The notes beneath the pieces are model-generated. The model was given only the letters and a program-made list of their open reading frames with translations, was not told where the DNA came from and ran no database searches. This document shows, in pieces, positions 7,009 through 17,849 of a stretch of DNA of 64,000 bases (positions are counted from its first letter, which is position 1; every line of letters starts with the position of its first letter). Location: the NCBI GenBank assembly GCA_028285525.1, contig JANQOZ010000103.1:124001-188000 (forward strand), written 5' to 3'. The position numbers and the translations under genes are program-made. Source of the DNA: Lysobacterales bacterium (GTDB taxonomy: Bacteria > Pseudomonadota > Gammaproteobacteria > Xanthomonadales > SZUA-38).

Positions 7009-10000
7009 TCAGTCCCACTCGGGGACGATCACCGCCGGCCCGGCCTGCCGGATGAAGGCCGAGACGTCGTCCTCGATCAGCTTGTCCCATGATTCCATGG
7101 CTTCTTGCCACTGCGGCTCCAGGTCGGCAAACCGATCCCGCTGTCCCTGGGTGACCCCCAGCACCGCGGCGTCCACCTGGGTGTACAGGTTGGCGAGAAA
7201 AGCATCCAGCTTGGCGGCAAAGTTCAGCACGTCCTGATTGTTGGTACGCTGCGGCGTGCTGACGCTGTTCTGCCAGGCCTCAAGCTTGTCCAGTATCGCT
7301 GAGGCAGCCTCCGCCTGCGCTGTGTCGTCAGCCTTCTTGGCCAGCGCCTTCCGCAGCTCGACCTGCTCTTTGACCGCCAGCAGGGTGTTGAGCCGCTGGT
7401 ACAGCCCTTCCAGCATCCCGTAGACCGTCGACAGCATGGCCTGCTGCTCGCTGATCGCACTCTCGTCGTAGTCGTTGATCGGATCCCATCGAACCTCGAC
7501 CTGCGACTCTCGAACCGTATCGCCCACCGTCAGCCGCACTCCGTAGGTTCCAGGCCCGACGACATGCCCGCTGAAAGACTTGGCCCCACGCGCTGCGCCA
7601 AACAGAAAGCGATAGTCAATCTCCGGGGTGGCATTACGCCGAAGATCCCACACCGCACGGTTGCTGCCCTGTTCAGCAGGCAGCGCGTACGACACGCCCC
7701 GACCGCCGCCGTCAACGCCGCGCTTGGCGTTAGTCTTGAGCGTTCGGATCACCGTGTCCTCGCTATCCAGGATCTCCAGCTGCACCGATTCCTCAGCCAG
7801 ATCGAGCTCGTCGGGTATTGAGTAGTAGATCACTGCACCATCCGGGGCGCTGGGTGCGTAACTTTCGCCGCCGCTGTTGCGCCCGCGCGTGGGCGTCAGC
7901 CGATATGCATTCTTTGGCTCGTACAGGTGGATCGACGATTCCTGGGCGGGGGCGTACTGCCTCAGAGGGGTGATGTCGTCGACCACCCAGAACCCGCGAC
8001 CCTGGGTCGCCAGCACCAGATCACCGCGGCGCACCATCAGATCGGTCACCGGCACAACGGGCACGTTCAGCTGGAACGGCCGCCAATCGTCACCGGCGTT
8101 GAACGATACGAAGATGCCGCGCTCCATCCCAGCAAACAGCAGCCCCTCCCGCTCCGGGTCTTCTCGCACTACCCGGGCGAAGTGCTTCTGTGGGAGGCCA
8201 TCGCTGATCCGCTTCCAGCTGCGCCCGTAGTTGGCCGTCCGGTAAACGTAGGGTTGGTTGTCACCCTCTTTGTATTTCATGACCGTGACGTATGCGACCG
8301 CCGGATCGTGAGGCGAGACGTCGATGGCGTTGATCAGTCCCCGTCCAACACCGCGCGGCGTGACCTCGTCCCAGCTTTCGCCGCCATCGCGCGTGATGTG
8401 GACGAGTCCATCATCGGAACCTGCCCACAGCGTGGACGCTTCGTGTGGACTTTCCTCGAGCGCAAAAATCGTGTTGTACACCTCGATGTTTTCGTTGGTG
8501 TATGGGCCTGATCCTGGCCCTTGCTTGTCTGCCTCATCGCGGGTGAGATCCGGACTTATCGTGCGCCAGCTATAGCCGCGATCATCCGAACGGAGGACCA
8601 CATTGGCCGCGTGATAGATCACGGCGCTGTCGTGCTCGGATACGTGGATCGGCGCGTTCCAGTTGAACCGCAGCTTCTGATCCTTCGCCTCGACGCCCAG
8701 GCCAAGTTCCTCGTAGGCTTTGACCGACCGCGCCGTTCGCGTGACGGTGTCGAACTCCTGAATCAGACCCAGGTAGCAGCCCGCGTACGTGTATCGCGGA
8801 TCATCAGCGTCAAACGCCACGTGGGCGCTCTCACACCCGCCGTGAATTTCCCAGTCATCGCGGCCGATGCCGCCGTCCCGTGAGCGGCTGCGGATCGCCA
8901 CCGTCGAGTTGTCCTGCTGCCCACCGTAGATGCGGTACTCGAACAGGTTGTCGGTGTTCACCCGGTAAAACTGCGCCGTGGGCTGGTTGTCCTGGCGCGA
9001 CCAGCTCGCGCCGCCGTCGAAGGTCACGTTGGCGCCGCCGTCGTTGGCGTTGATCATGCGCTTCGAGTCGTGCGGGCTGATCCACAGGTAGTGATTGTCG
9101 CCGTGTGGCACCGGGATATTGGCAAAGCTCTTGCCGCCGTCGACAGACTTGAGCAGCGGCGCGTTCAGCACGTAAACCGTGTCGGCGTCACTCGGATCGG
9201 CAAAGATGTGCATGTAGTACCAGGACCGTGCGCGAAGAAGGCGCGACTTGTTCACCTGCTGCCACGATTCTCCGCCGTCGTCTGATCGGTAGAGCCCACC
9301 CTTGTCGCCTTCGGCCTCCACGATCGCCCAAACCAGACCGGGCCTGGCCGGTGATGCGGCAACACCAATTTTGCCCATACCCTCTGGCAGACCTTCGCTG
9401 AGGCGATCCCAGGATTCGCCGCCATCAACGGAACGCCAGATGCCGCTGCCCGGTCCGCCGGAGCGAAGCGCCCAGGCGGTGCGCTCGTTGTCCCAGAGAG
9501 CGGCGTAGAGGACCCGCGGATTCTGCATGTCCAGCGCAAGATCGACCGCACCGGTCGACTCGTTGTCGGGAGTCAGCACCCGGCGCCAGGTTGAACCCCC
9601 GTCGCTGCTCTTGAAGATGCCCCCATCATCGGCCGGCAGGTAGGCGTTACCCTGCGCGGCCACCCACACCGTGTCGGGGTCGTCCGGATGAACGCGGATT
9701 TCGCCGATCTGCCTGACGTCGCGGAACCCCACATGCGTCCAGCTCTCGCCGGCGTCGGTAGAACGGTAGACGCCGTCACCCTGCGACGAGGCGATGTTCC
9801 GAAACGGCGACTCACCCATACCAACGTAAACCACGTTCGGATCGGACGGCGCTACCGCGATCGCGCCCACCGCCGCCGTGCCAAAATCCTCGTCCGACAC
9901 CGCACGCCAGCTTGCGCCTGCGTTGGTGGTCTTCCAGACGCCGCCGGTCGCGCCCATGTAGTACGTATGGGGGTTCTGGGGCACGCCAACCGCCACCGTG

Positions 10001-10164
10001 GCGCGACCGCCGCGGAACGGGCCAACCATTCGAGCCTCAATGCCGTCGAAAAATGACCGGTCTTCTTCAGCGGCAGCGGTCGGAGAAACGGCCAGAGAAA
10101 AGACGAGGGAAACAACCAGGAAAACGGCGAGCGCCAGGCCCGCAAGGGAATCGATCAATCTCAT
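7009..10164 (-). CDS. Large secreted BNR/Asp-box (sortilin VPS10-like) beta-propeller protein
   Basis: A 1051-residue exported protein. After a signal peptide (LALAVFLVVSLVFSLAVSPTAAA) it contains at least ten Asp-box repeats of the S-x-D-x-G-x-x-W type, for example TNAGASW, TDAGESW, SDGGSTW, VDGGESW, DDGGESW, RDGGESW and NAGDDW, spread over about residues 60-700. These form one or two large beta propellers like sortilin VPS10 or plant photosystem assembly factors. A C-terminal part of about 300 residues has a beta sandwich (GPGTYGVRLTVGD) and a helical tail. Databases often call such proteins glycosyl hydrolases, but no catalytic residues can be named. ATG 10164 is chosen because a promoter occupies 10226-10254, which rules out the longer start at 10254. 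Confidence 0.85.
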   Translation of the reverse strand: MRLIDSLAGLALAVFLVVSLVFSLAVSPTAAAEEDRSFFDGIEARMVGPFRGGRATVAVGVPQNPHTYYMGATGGVWKTTNAGASWRAVSDEDFGTAAVGAIAVAPSDPNVVYVGMGESPFRNIASSQGDGVYRSTDAGESWTHVGFRDVRQIGEIRVHPDDPDTVWVAAQGNAYLPADDGGIFKSSDGGSTWRRVLTPDNESTGAVDLALDMQNPRVLYAALWDNERTAWALRSGGPGSGIWRSVDGGESWDRLSEGLPEGMGKIGVAASPARPGLVWAIVEAEGDKGGLYRSDDGGESWQQVNKSRLLRARSWYYMHIFADPSDADTVYVLNAPLLKSVDGGKSFANIPVPHGDNHYLWISPHDSKRMINANDGGANVTFDGGASWSRQDNQPTAQFYRVNTDNLFEYRIYGGQQDNSTVAIRSRSRDGGIGRDDWEIHGGCESAHVAFDADDPRYTYAGCYLGLIQEFDTVTRTARSVKAYEELGLGVEAKDQKLRFNWNAPIHVSEHDSAVIYHAANVVLRSDDRGYSWRTISPDLTRDEADKQGPGSGPYTNENIEVYNTIFALEESPHEASTLWAGSDDGLVHITRDGGESWDEVTPRGVGRGLINAIDVSPHDPAVAYVTVMKYKEGDNQPYVYRTANYGRSWKRISDGLPQKHFARVVREDPEREGLLFAGMERGIFVSFNAGDDWRPFQLNVPVVPVTDLMVRRGDLVLATQGRGFWVVDDITPLRQYAPAQESSIHLYEPKNAYRLTPTRGRNSGGESYAPSAPDGAVIYYSIPDELDLAEESVQLEILDSEDTVIRTLKTNAKRGVDGGGRGVSYALPAEQGSNRAVWDLRRNATPEIDYRFLFGAARGAKSFSGHVVGPGTYGVRLTVGDTVRESQVEVRWDPINDYDESAISEQQAMLSTVYGMLEGLYQRLNTLLAVKEQVELRKALAKKADDTAQAEAASAILDKLEAWQNSVSTPQRTNNQDVLNFAAKLDAFLANLYTQVDAAVLGVTQGQRDRFADLEPQWQEAMESWDKLIEDDVSAFIRQAGPAVIVPEWD

Positions 10165-10225
10165 GAAAGAACGCCTGAGTGGAAAGGTTGGCCGCCGAAA
10201 GGACGGCAGGCTTTGACTGCGAGGC

Positions 10226-10254
10226 AGTATAGTTTGCCGCCGGAGAGTCACCAA
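10226..10254 (-). promoter_or_regulatory. Predicted sigma-70 promoter of the BNR protein gene
   Basis: On the minus strand TTGGTG (10254-10249), a 17-base spacer, then TATACT (10231-10226) give a good match to -35 and -10 elements. Transcription would begin near 10219, leaving a leader of about 55 bases before ATG 10164. It lies in the 132-base gap after the creatininase gene, so the BNR gene can be expressed on its own. Confidence 0.55.
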
Positions 10255-10296
10255 GCGGCCCTCCTCTGGACAAGTATCGAATCGCCGTCCTGCCGA

Positions 10297-11049
10297 CTAT
10301 TGGCCGGCGGTTGCGAACGCCTGAAAGTCGGAAGCGATGCCCTTCAGCGCCAGATCGAACAGCTTCTTGCCGGCTTCGGGGTTAGCAAGGGATGGGTTGG
10401 ACCCGATTCGACCATCGGGAAAGCGGCGTCGATAGTCGGCGGCATCATAGATAGGGCCAGTCGGGGCGATCGGCGGATCCATCTCGGCCGTCTTGCGGCT
10501 TTCGGGATACGCATACTGAGTGAGCGATACCTCACCACAGGTCGCGTGGCTGCCGTCAGCGTCACCGAACAATGATTTGCTCAGCGCCATCACCCCCTGA
10601 GCCTCCCACCAGTTTCGCAGGATGCATCGAATGCTGGCTCTCTCCGCGGGCTGCTCTCCCAGGCTGGCCTGGGCATATAGCTCAGAAAACGCGGCGGTTA
10701 CCGTCGCCACGTTGCCGCCGTGTCCGTTCAAGAAGTAAAAGCGTCGGAAACCGTGTTGGAAAAGCGAGTTCACCGTATCGCGGATGACCAGAATCAAAGT
10801 GGAGGGCTTTAGCGTGATAGAGCCCGGAAATCCCAGGTGGTGTTGAGCCATACCGACAGAGATGGTGGGTGCGATCAAAGCACCCGTCTGCTTGCCCAGC
10901 TCGAGCGCCAGCGCCTCGGGACACAGCGCGTCGGTGCCGATGAGACCGTTGGGCCCATGTTGCTCCGTTGAGCCGATGGGGATCACGATGGCGTTGCTGT
11001 CCTTGAGGTAACGCTCGACCTCCGGCCAGGTGCAAAACCTGAGCTCCAT
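10297..11049 (-). CDS. Creatininase family protein (creatinine amidohydrolase-like)
   Basis: A 250-residue member of the creatininase/MftE fold. Metal-binding motifs are visible: GSTEQHGPNGLIGTDAL (Glu, His and Asp ligands, residues about 27-43), FLNGHGGN in the centre, and GSHATCGEVS (His and Glu ligands). Family members are amidohydrolases acting on creatinine, formamides or peptide-like cofactors. Substrate cannot be assigned, as creatininase itself is only one branch. It is divergent from the EEP lipoprotein gene, with a 139-base gap, and upstream of the BNR gene on the same strand. Confidence 0.85.
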   Translation of the reverse strand: MELRFCTWPEVERYLKDSNAIVIPIGSTEQHGPNGLIGTDALCPEALALELGKQTGALIAPTISVGMAQHHLGFPGSITLKPSTLILVIRDTVNSLFQHGFRRFYFLNGHGGNVATVTAAFSELYAQASLGEQPAERASIRCILRNWWEAQGVMALSKSLFGDADGSHATCGEVSLTQYAYPESRKTAEMDPPIAPTGPIYDAADYRRRFPDGRIGSNPSLANPEAGKKLFDLALKGIASDFQAFATAGQ

Positions 11050-11188
11050 ATTGGGATTCCTTGTGTTTCAGCCGGGTTTGGCGAAGGGGCTCAATTCTAA
11101 CGCGGATATCTCTGCTCGAGCGCAAACCCGACACAATGCTGTGCTAGGCTGCGGGCCGAATTCTATCCACCGATCACACGGCATCACC

Positions 11189-12295
11189 ATGTCAGCGATA
11201 GTGTCTTTCGAACGAAATCTGTGGTTCTCGGCGAGCTTCTGCATCCTGCTGCTTATCGGATGCAGTCCGCAGGGGGCTTCAGAGCTCAAAAACCAGACGC
11301 CATCGACGAATACGCCGTCGGTGACGATCATGACGTTCAACGTCGAGAATCTGTTCGACACCTCGCACGACGCCGGCAAAGACGACTACACCTATCTGCC
11401 TGTCGCGCGCAAGCAATCGCCCGAGCACGTTGCCCGGTGTAATGCGATTGAGGTAGAGCGCTGGCGTCGCGACTGCCTGAAGCTCGACTGGAGCGAAGAG
11501 GCTGTCGATTTTAAGCTTCGCCAGCTCGGTAAAACCATTCTCCAGCTTAACGACGGCCGCGGACCCGACATTCTCGCGCTGCAGGAGGTCGAAAACCTCG
11601 AGATCCTGACGCGGCTGACCCAGGAGCACCTGCAAACAGCCGGCTATGGCGAGCCGATTTTGCTCGAAGGCCAGGATCTTCGCGGCATCGACGTCGCATT
11701 TTTAAGCCGACTCCCGCTGGCAGCAGATCCGGTGCTGCACCCCTTTGATGCACCCGCTTTTCCAGAGCGAATCAAAGACACCCGAGGCGTTCTGGAAGCG
11801 ACTTTCCAGCTGCCCGACGGCAGCCTGCTCACAGGCTTTTCTGTTCATTTTCCGGCGCCATTCCACCCGATCGAGATGCGTGAGGTCGCCTATGATCACC
11901 TCAACGCGCTCCGATCCCGCATCCCTGCGGCTCAGCCGGTTTTTGCCGCCGGCGACTTCAATACGCCGGCGCGCGAGATGACCGGCACCACGATATTGGA
12001 TGACCGGGTCAGACCCTTCTGGGCGATCGCCCATGAGGTGGATTGCAAAGGCTGCCTGGGCACCAACTACTGGACACGGGGCCAGACATGGTCGTTTCTC
12101 GACATGATCTTGTTCTCAGCGGGGCAATCGGAGAGTGGATGGCACATACCGAAAGGTGGCGTTTTCATCGCCAACGGCGTCGCGGACCAAATGAACCCGG
12201 ACGGGACGGTGAACCGGTTTAACCTGGAAAACCGACAGGGAGTCTCTGACCACCTGCCGATGGTTATGACGCTGAGTGCCGCAAAACCCGAGTAA
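11189..12295 (+). CDS. Endonuclease/exonuclease/phosphatase family lipoprotein
   Basis: A 368-residue protein with the EEP fold. Motifs in order: MTFNVENLFD (metal-binding Asn), LALQEVEN (catalytic Glu), FSVHFPAP, AGDFNTPARE (Asp and Asn) and SDHLPMVM (Asp-His). The family cleaves phosphodiesters or phosphomonoesters; extracytoplasmic members include DNases and phospholipases. ATG 11189 begins a lipoprotein signal ending LLLIGCSPQ; the longer frame from 11030 has no signal and overlaps the divergent creatininase start. It is therefore probably a membrane-anchored envelope nuclease or phosphatase. Confidence 0.85.
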   Translation: MSAIVSFERNLWFSASFCILLLIGCSPQGASELKNQTPSTNTPSVTIMTFNVENLFDTSHDAGKDDYTYLPVARKQSPEHVARCNAIEVERWRRDCLKLDWSEEAVDFKLRQLGKTILQLNDGRGPDILALQEVENLEILTRLTQEHLQTAGYGEPILLEGQDLRGIDVAFLSRLPLAADPVLHPFDAPAFPERIKDTRGVLEATFQLPDGSLLTGFSVHFPAPFHPIEMREVAYDHLNALRSRIPAAQPVFAAGDFNTPAREMTGTTILDDRVRPFWAIAHEVDCKGCLGTNYWTRGQTWSFLDMILFSAGQSESGWHIPKGGVFIANGVADQMNPDGTVNRFNLENRQGVSDHLPMVMTLSAAKPE

Positions 12296-12347
12296 CCGCC
12301 TGCCCAGGCCGAGTCACCCTAACGCAGGACTGGAAAGCAACGGCCGT

Positions 12348-13418
12348 TTAGGGCGACTTGTTCTCCGAAGTGGTGAAAACCGAAACGCGACTGGACGTTC
12401 CGGCGCCGCCCGCTTCGGTCGCGCCGCCGATCACGTAAATTCTGTCGTCGAGCGTGACGGCGCCAAGCCCGTGCCGCGGCGTCGGCATATCGCTGACGTG
12501 AACCCAGGAGTCGGCATCCGGCACGTATTCCCAAACCTCTTTGTAGACGCCGCCGCCGTTGTCGAAATACTCGCCACCAAAAACGTAAATCCTGCCGCCA
12601 AGTGCAGCTGCGGCTAACCCACCCTGTGCCTGCGGCAGCGGCGCCTTTCGTGACCATTTTCCAAGGCCGGGCTCGTAGACCTCATGAGTCGGCAGATTTC
12701 CTCCGGCTACGGTGCGTCCGGCAATGACGTGCCAGGCGCCAGCAAGCCAGACGCCCGACGCGCTGTTGCGGGCGACCTCCAGCGATGTACCGCGCTGCCA
12801 ATTACCGGTGCCTGGATCAAAAATCTGATGATCAGCGATATCGATTTGATCACCCCACGCGGCGTTCCGCTGACCTTTCGGCGTTCTCCCGCTGGCCAGA
12901 TGGATCTTGCCCCCGATACTGATCGCCAGGGTCTCCGCCTGCGGCTTCGGCAGTTTGGACACCGTTTGCCACGAAGACTCACCGTCGACTAGACGAAGCA
13001 CATTTGTGCTGTTGTGCCAGCGGCCGCCGTCGCGGGCGATGAATCCGCCGAAGGCATAGATGGCGTTTTCGAACGACACCAAAAAGGGGTGGTGCCGGGG
13101 CTCTGGCAGCGGCGGTGCCGCAAGCCACTCATCAAGCTCGGGATCATAAGCCCAGACCTGATCCGAGATGTTCATCTGCTGCTCGGGTACATCGGGGCTC
13201 AATCCACCGGCAACATAGATTTTGCCCTGGTGCACCGCCGGGTAGATCTCCTGCACCCGATAGGGCAGTGGCGCAACTTCCGACCAGCTGACTTTGCCAA
13301 TCGGCTCAGCGATCGAGGGACGGATCATTCCGACAAGTACCGCGACAACCATGAAACGTAAAGCGGACCCGACTGAAGGGATCACGAACTCGTCCCGGGC
13401 GATGTGCGTCGACGCCAC
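12348..13418 (-). CDS. Secreted Kelch-repeat beta-propeller protein
   Basis: A 356-residue protein with about six Kelch repeats, seen as recurring double-Gly and YxxGG-x-W patterns: KIYVAGGLSPD, IYAFGGFI, KIHLASGR, WHVIAGRT, RIYVFGGEYF, RIYVIGGATE. Repeats fill residues about 60-345 and would close into one propeller, a binding platform rather than an enzyme in most relatives (some are sialate mutarotases, NanM). The start used is GTG 13418, 3 bases after the RidA stop; Met at 13352 would give a shorter signal peptide (VVAVLVGMIRPSIA). Coupling to the exported RidA suggests a shared periplasmic role. Confidence 0.8.
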   Translation of the reverse strand: MASTHIARDEFVIPSVGSALRFMVVAVLVGMIRPSIAEPIGKVSWSEVAPLPYRVQEIYPAVHQGKIYVAGGLSPDVPEQQMNISDQVWAYDPELDEWLAAPPLPEPRHHPFLVSFENAIYAFGGFIARDGGRWHNSTNVLRLVDGESSWQTVSKLPKPQAETLAISIGGKIHLASGRTPKGQRNAAWGDQIDIADHQIFDPGTGNWQRGTSLEVARNSASGVWLAGAWHVIAGRTVAGGNLPTHEVYEPGLGKWSRKAPLPQAQGGLAAAALGGRIYVFGGEYFDNGGGVYKEVWEYVPDADSWVHVSDMPTPRHGLGAVTLDDRIYVIGGATEAGGAGTSSRVSVFTTSENKSP

Positions 13419-13421
13419 GCG

Positions 13422-13943
13422 CTACTCATAGAGCTCAACAACCACTTCGATTTCGGTCGCAAAGCCAACCGGCAGCGACTGCATACCCACGGCCGACCGG
13501 GCGTGTTTGCCTTTGTCGCCGAATACCTCAACGATCAGGTCCGAAAACCCGTTGATCACCGCGGAGTGCTGCGTGAAATCCTCGGTGGCGTTGACCATAC
13601 CCAGCACCTTGACGAAACGCTTGATGCGGTCCAGATCGCCAAGCTCATGCTTCAAACTGGAAAGCAACGCGATGCCGGACAGGCGAGCCGCCTGAGCGCC
13701 CTCTTCTACCGTGAGGGTGTCGCCGAGCCGTCCAATCAGATAGGACCCGTCTGCACGTTTGGGTCCATGTCCTGCCGTAAAGGCCAGGTTCCCTGTCTGC
13801 ACCACGTAGACAAACTGGTTGGTGGGCTTCACGTAGGGATAAAGCTCAATCCCCATTTCCTTCAGCTTTGCCTCGACGTCAGCCGCGGCGGTCATCGGGA
13901 ACAGCATGCACAAGGCTACCGGCAGCAAAAGTAATCGACTCAT
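13422..13943 (-). CDS. RidA/YjgF-like protein with a signal peptide
   Basis: A 173-residue RidA-fold protein: strands FVYVVQTGNLAFTAG and a C-terminal ARSAVGMQSLPVGFATEIEVVVE block, which is the conserved trimer-interface motif of the YjgF family. The usual catalytic Arg position of RidA (IPGR) is not obvious, so imine deaminase activity is uncertain. The N-terminus, SRLLLLPVALCMLFPMTAAA, is a clear signal peptide, unusual because classical RidA is cytosolic. ATG 13943 has a good ribosome binding site (GAGGGAAA) and is preferred over upstream in-frame starts. It is followed by a secreted Kelch protein. Confidence 0.82.
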   Translation of the reverse strand: MSRLLLLPVALCMLFPMTAAADVEAKLKEMGIELYPYVKPTNQFVYVVQTGNLAFTAGHGPKRADGSYLIGRLGDTLTVEEGAQAARLSGIALLSSLKHELGDLDRIKRFVKVLGMVNATEDFTQHSAVINGFSDLIVEVFGDKGKHARSAVGMQSLPVGFATEIEVVVELYE

Positions 13944-13975
13944 CGTTTCCCTCGGGATAGTGGCGTTGAGGTTCC

Positions 13976-15559
13976 TCAACCGACGTTGTAGTAAGTCGGT
14001 GACGCCGGACCCACGGGCAGGCCGAGGACAAACGTCCACAGAAAGAAAAACACCGACCAGAAAATCAGAAAAGCGACTGAATATGGCAGCATCATCGCGA
14101 TCAATGTCCCTACACCTGCCTTGGGCTGATACCTGGCAACAAAAGCCATGATCAATCCGAAATAGCTCATCATGGGCGTAATGATGTTGGTGCTGGAGTC
14201 ACCGATCCTGTAGGCCGACTGGATCACCTCGGGGGCATAGCCGAGCAGCATCAGCATCGGCACAAAAATCGGGGCGGTGACGGCCCACTGCGCGGACGCA
14301 GAACCGAGCATCAGGTTGATGAACGCGCACACCAGGATAAACAGAAAGAACACCAGCGGACCGGTCAGACCGATGCCCTGCAGAAAGTTGGCGCCCGTCA
14401 CGGCAGTGATGGCACCAAGATTGGTCCAGCCAAAGAACTTAACGAACTGCGCGGCAAAAAAGACCAGGGCAATGTAGAGCCCGAGCGTGCTCATGGCGTG
14501 GGCCATGGCGTTGATCACGTCACGGTCCGAGTTGATAGTGCCCACAGCGCGGCCATAAACCACGCCCACCATCATGAAGTACACAAAGATGATCGCAACG
14601 ATCCCTTTAAGGAAAGGTGATCCCGCGACGGCTCCCGTTTCCTGGTTTCGAAGGATGCCGCCTTCAGGAACCACCATCAGCGCGATGACGCCGGCAAACA
14701 GAAGCGTCGCCCACAGTGAGCGCCACAGGCCCTTTTTCTCTTCTGCCGTCAGCGCCTCCATGCGGTGGGAATCATCGTCCATTCCCTCGGGCGTGCCCTC
14801 ATATTTTCCCAGGGAAGGCTCGACAATAGCGATGGTAATAAAGCTGCCGATGGCGGTGATGAGAAACGTACTGGCGATCATGAAATACCAGTTTGCGCTC
14901 ACGTCGACTTCGTAGCTCGGATCAATGAGCTTCGCGGCCTCCGTGGTGATTCCCGACAGAAGCGGGTCCACGGTGCCGATCAGCAGGTTGGCGCTATAGC
15001 CCCCGGAGACGCCCGCAAAAGCGGCCGCGAGCCCGGCCAGCGGGTGACGCCCGAGCGAGTAGAAGACCACGGCGGCCAGAGGCACCAGGACGACATAACC
15101 CATCTCAGAGGCGGTGTTGGAGAGCACACCCGCAAACACGATGATCACGGTGACGAGTGCCGGCTTGGCGTTGAGAACCATGCTGCGGATCACGGCCGTC
15201 AGCCAGCCGGACCGCTCCGCAACGCCGACACCCAGCAGCGCAACCAGCACCGTTCCCAGCGGCGCGAACTCGACGAAGTTCTTGACCAGGTTGAGGACAA
15301 TCCGCCGCAGGCCCTCAGCGTTCATCAGGCTGACTACCTCGATCAGGCCGTTCTCCGCACGGCCGGCGGCCCCTTCGGGACGGGGATCGACAACAGCCAC
15401 TTCAAAGAATCCAAGAACGCCGGAAAGCACGACGACGCCGGCCGCAAACAGCGCAAACAGCGAGACGGGATGAGGCAACGCGTTGCCGAGCCACTCTACA
15501 ACATGCAGGAACCGCGTGATGCGCCGCTCGTCTGGCGCCGATGCGGGCCTGTCAGGCAC
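13976..15559 (-). CDS. AbgT-family transporter
   Basis: A 527-residue polytopic protein. Family marks are the N-terminal VEWLGNALPHPVSLFALFA helix, LGTVLVALLGVGVAERSGW, GGYSANLLIGTVDPLLSG (hairpin region), LMLGSASAQWAVTAPIFVPML, and IGDSSTNIITPMMSYFGL near the end. AbgT proteins import p-aminobenzoyl-glutamate or export antimetabolites such as sulfonamides, using ion gradients. Start is GTG 15559 with GGAG about 8 bases upstream. It precedes the RidA-Kelch pair by 32 bases on the same strand, so it may head a three-gene operon. Confidence 0.9.
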   Translation of the reverse strand: MPDRPASAPDERRITRFLHVVEWLGNALPHPVSLFALFAAGVVVLSGVLGFFEVAVVDPRPEGAAGRAENGLIEVVSLMNAEGLRRIVLNLVKNFVEFAPLGTVLVALLGVGVAERSGWLTAVIRSMVLNAKPALVTVIIVFAGVLSNTASEMGYVVLVPLAAVVFYSLGRHPLAGLAAAFAGVSGGYSANLLIGTVDPLLSGITTEAAKLIDPSYEVDVSANWYFMIASTFLITAIGSFITIAIVEPSLGKYEGTPEGMDDDSHRMEALTAEEKKGLWRSLWATLLFAGVIALMVVPEGGILRNQETGAVAGSPFLKGIVAIIFVYFMMVGVVYGRAVGTINSDRDVINAMAHAMSTLGLYIALVFFAAQFVKFFGWTNLGAITAVTGANFLQGIGLTGPLVFFLFILVCAFINLMLGSASAQWAVTAPIFVPMLMLLGYAPEVIQSAYRIGDSSTNIITPMMSYFGLIMAFVARYQPKAGVGTLIAMMLPYSVAFLIFWSVFFFLWTFVLGLPVGPASPTYYNVG

Positions 15560-15643
15560 TGGGAAACTCCATGGTCATGCACCCTAACATTTGCGTCGGG
15601 TGCTCACCACGGAGCGGAGAATTTCGAGCTGTCGGTGGGCGCG

Positions 15644-15862
15644 TTACCGGAGTTCGGCTTTGGCTCGCTCAAACCAGCTGATGACGGCCTGCCAATGCTG
15701 GTCACCGTAGAGGCGGCGAAAGCGCACCGTTTCTTCCGCTTTCTCGTCACGCCATACGTTCAGGCGCTGCGCGACAAAATCGGCGGTGAGCGGGATGCCG
15801 CATTCGACGGTGATGCAGTGGTGCCATTGCTCGTAATTCCCGGGGAACGTGTCGTAGATCAT
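15644..15862 (-). CDS. Small conserved hypothetical protein next to the COG0523 block
   Basis: A 72-residue soluble protein rich in aromatic and charged residues (Trp, Tyr, His). Its opening IYDTFPGNYEQWHHCITVECGI has a Cys and a His pair that might bind metal. I know no function. It has an upstream AAGG ribosome site 8 bases from ATG 15862. It lies 52 bases after the DUF1826 gene on the same strand and is probably the last gene of the Zur-box GTPase operon, as no terminator separates them. Composition fits a real gene: balanced charge and a helical C-terminal part (QAVISWFERAKAELR). Confidence 0.6.
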   Translation of the reverse strand: MIYDTFPGNYEQWHHCITVECGIPLTADFVAQRLNVWRDEKAEETVRFRRLYGDQHWQAVISWFERAKAELR

Positions 15863-15914
15863 CTAGCTTGCCTTCAGAACAGGTTTTAACTTGATTTGCG
15901 GCTGCAGCAACCGA

Positions 15915-16597
15915 TCAACCGGCGATATCCAGCGTCAACAGCAGCCGCACGCCGTCGGGCACGTCCGGCGATCGGTGCACCAGACCGCCGTTGGCGTTCC
16001 CTTCCCAGCGCTCTCCCTTCAGCAACGCAACGTCTCCACGCCTTAGCCGTTGAATTTCGCTGGGTGATCGAAACAAACCGCTCTCAAGGTCCGGCTTGCC
16101 GCCACTGCCCGACCCCAGCTTCGATCGATTCACCGCTTCGTGCGGCAACCACTCAGTGCCGTTGCCCTGGTAGGTGGTCAGCAGACGGCAACGCAGCATG
16201 TCGACGTGAAACCGCGGACATGTCGCGCGAACGGAGGTAGCCACATGAAGATGAACGCTCTTCGGGCTCAGCAGCTCGCTAAACCGCGCGACGAGCCCCG
16301 CAATGTCGTCAGTCAGCGCCGGGTAATCGTCTTTGCCAAGGGCGTTTGCAACCCTGGCGCGGGCGTTGGCGGCCGTCACCGACAGCGACATCTCATAACG
16401 CGGGTTGGTGGCCAGCAGCCGCTGAATCTGATCGGCGAGCGTAGCGCTGATGTCGCGCTCCCAGATGGCGATGTTGACGTCATCCTCGAGGATGTTCGCC
16501 AGGACTGTAGGCGCAGCGCCGCTGCCCGATCGGCGCGTCAGCCTGTGACAGGCCGCACCGTCATTTAACTCCAGCGGCAGATCGGCAGCGGCATGGT

Positions 16598-16601
<4 letters not shown>
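15915..16601 (-). CDS. DUF1826 family protein
   Basis: A 228-residue protein resembling DUF1826: the N-terminal part has [14 protein letters not shown], the middle [19 protein letters not shown], and the end [13 protein letters not shown] then [11 protein letters not shown]. The His-x-Asp (HVD) and later His and Arg residues are reminiscent of a cupin-like metal-binding core, but the activity is unknown. DUF1826 genes are well known neighbours of COG0523 GTPases in Zur regulons. GTG 16601 overlaps the GTPase stop as GTGA; a longer GTG start at 16616 is possible. Expression is therefore tied to the GTPase and to the Zur box at 17850. Confidence 0.78.
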
Positions 16602-17812
<1,211 letters not shown>

Positions 17813-17849
17813 TCTCAGAAAGCTCTTCTGTGATCGATAGGGAAAAATG

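Noticed and set aside
10165..10254. Longer N-terminus of the BNR protein
   Set aside because: The region holds a good promoter and the longer leader has no signal-peptide shape.
14765..15889. Long plus-strand frame of 374 codons opposite the AbgT gene
   Set aside because: It lies antisense to a clear AbgT transporter and its translation is low-complexity and unlike any family.
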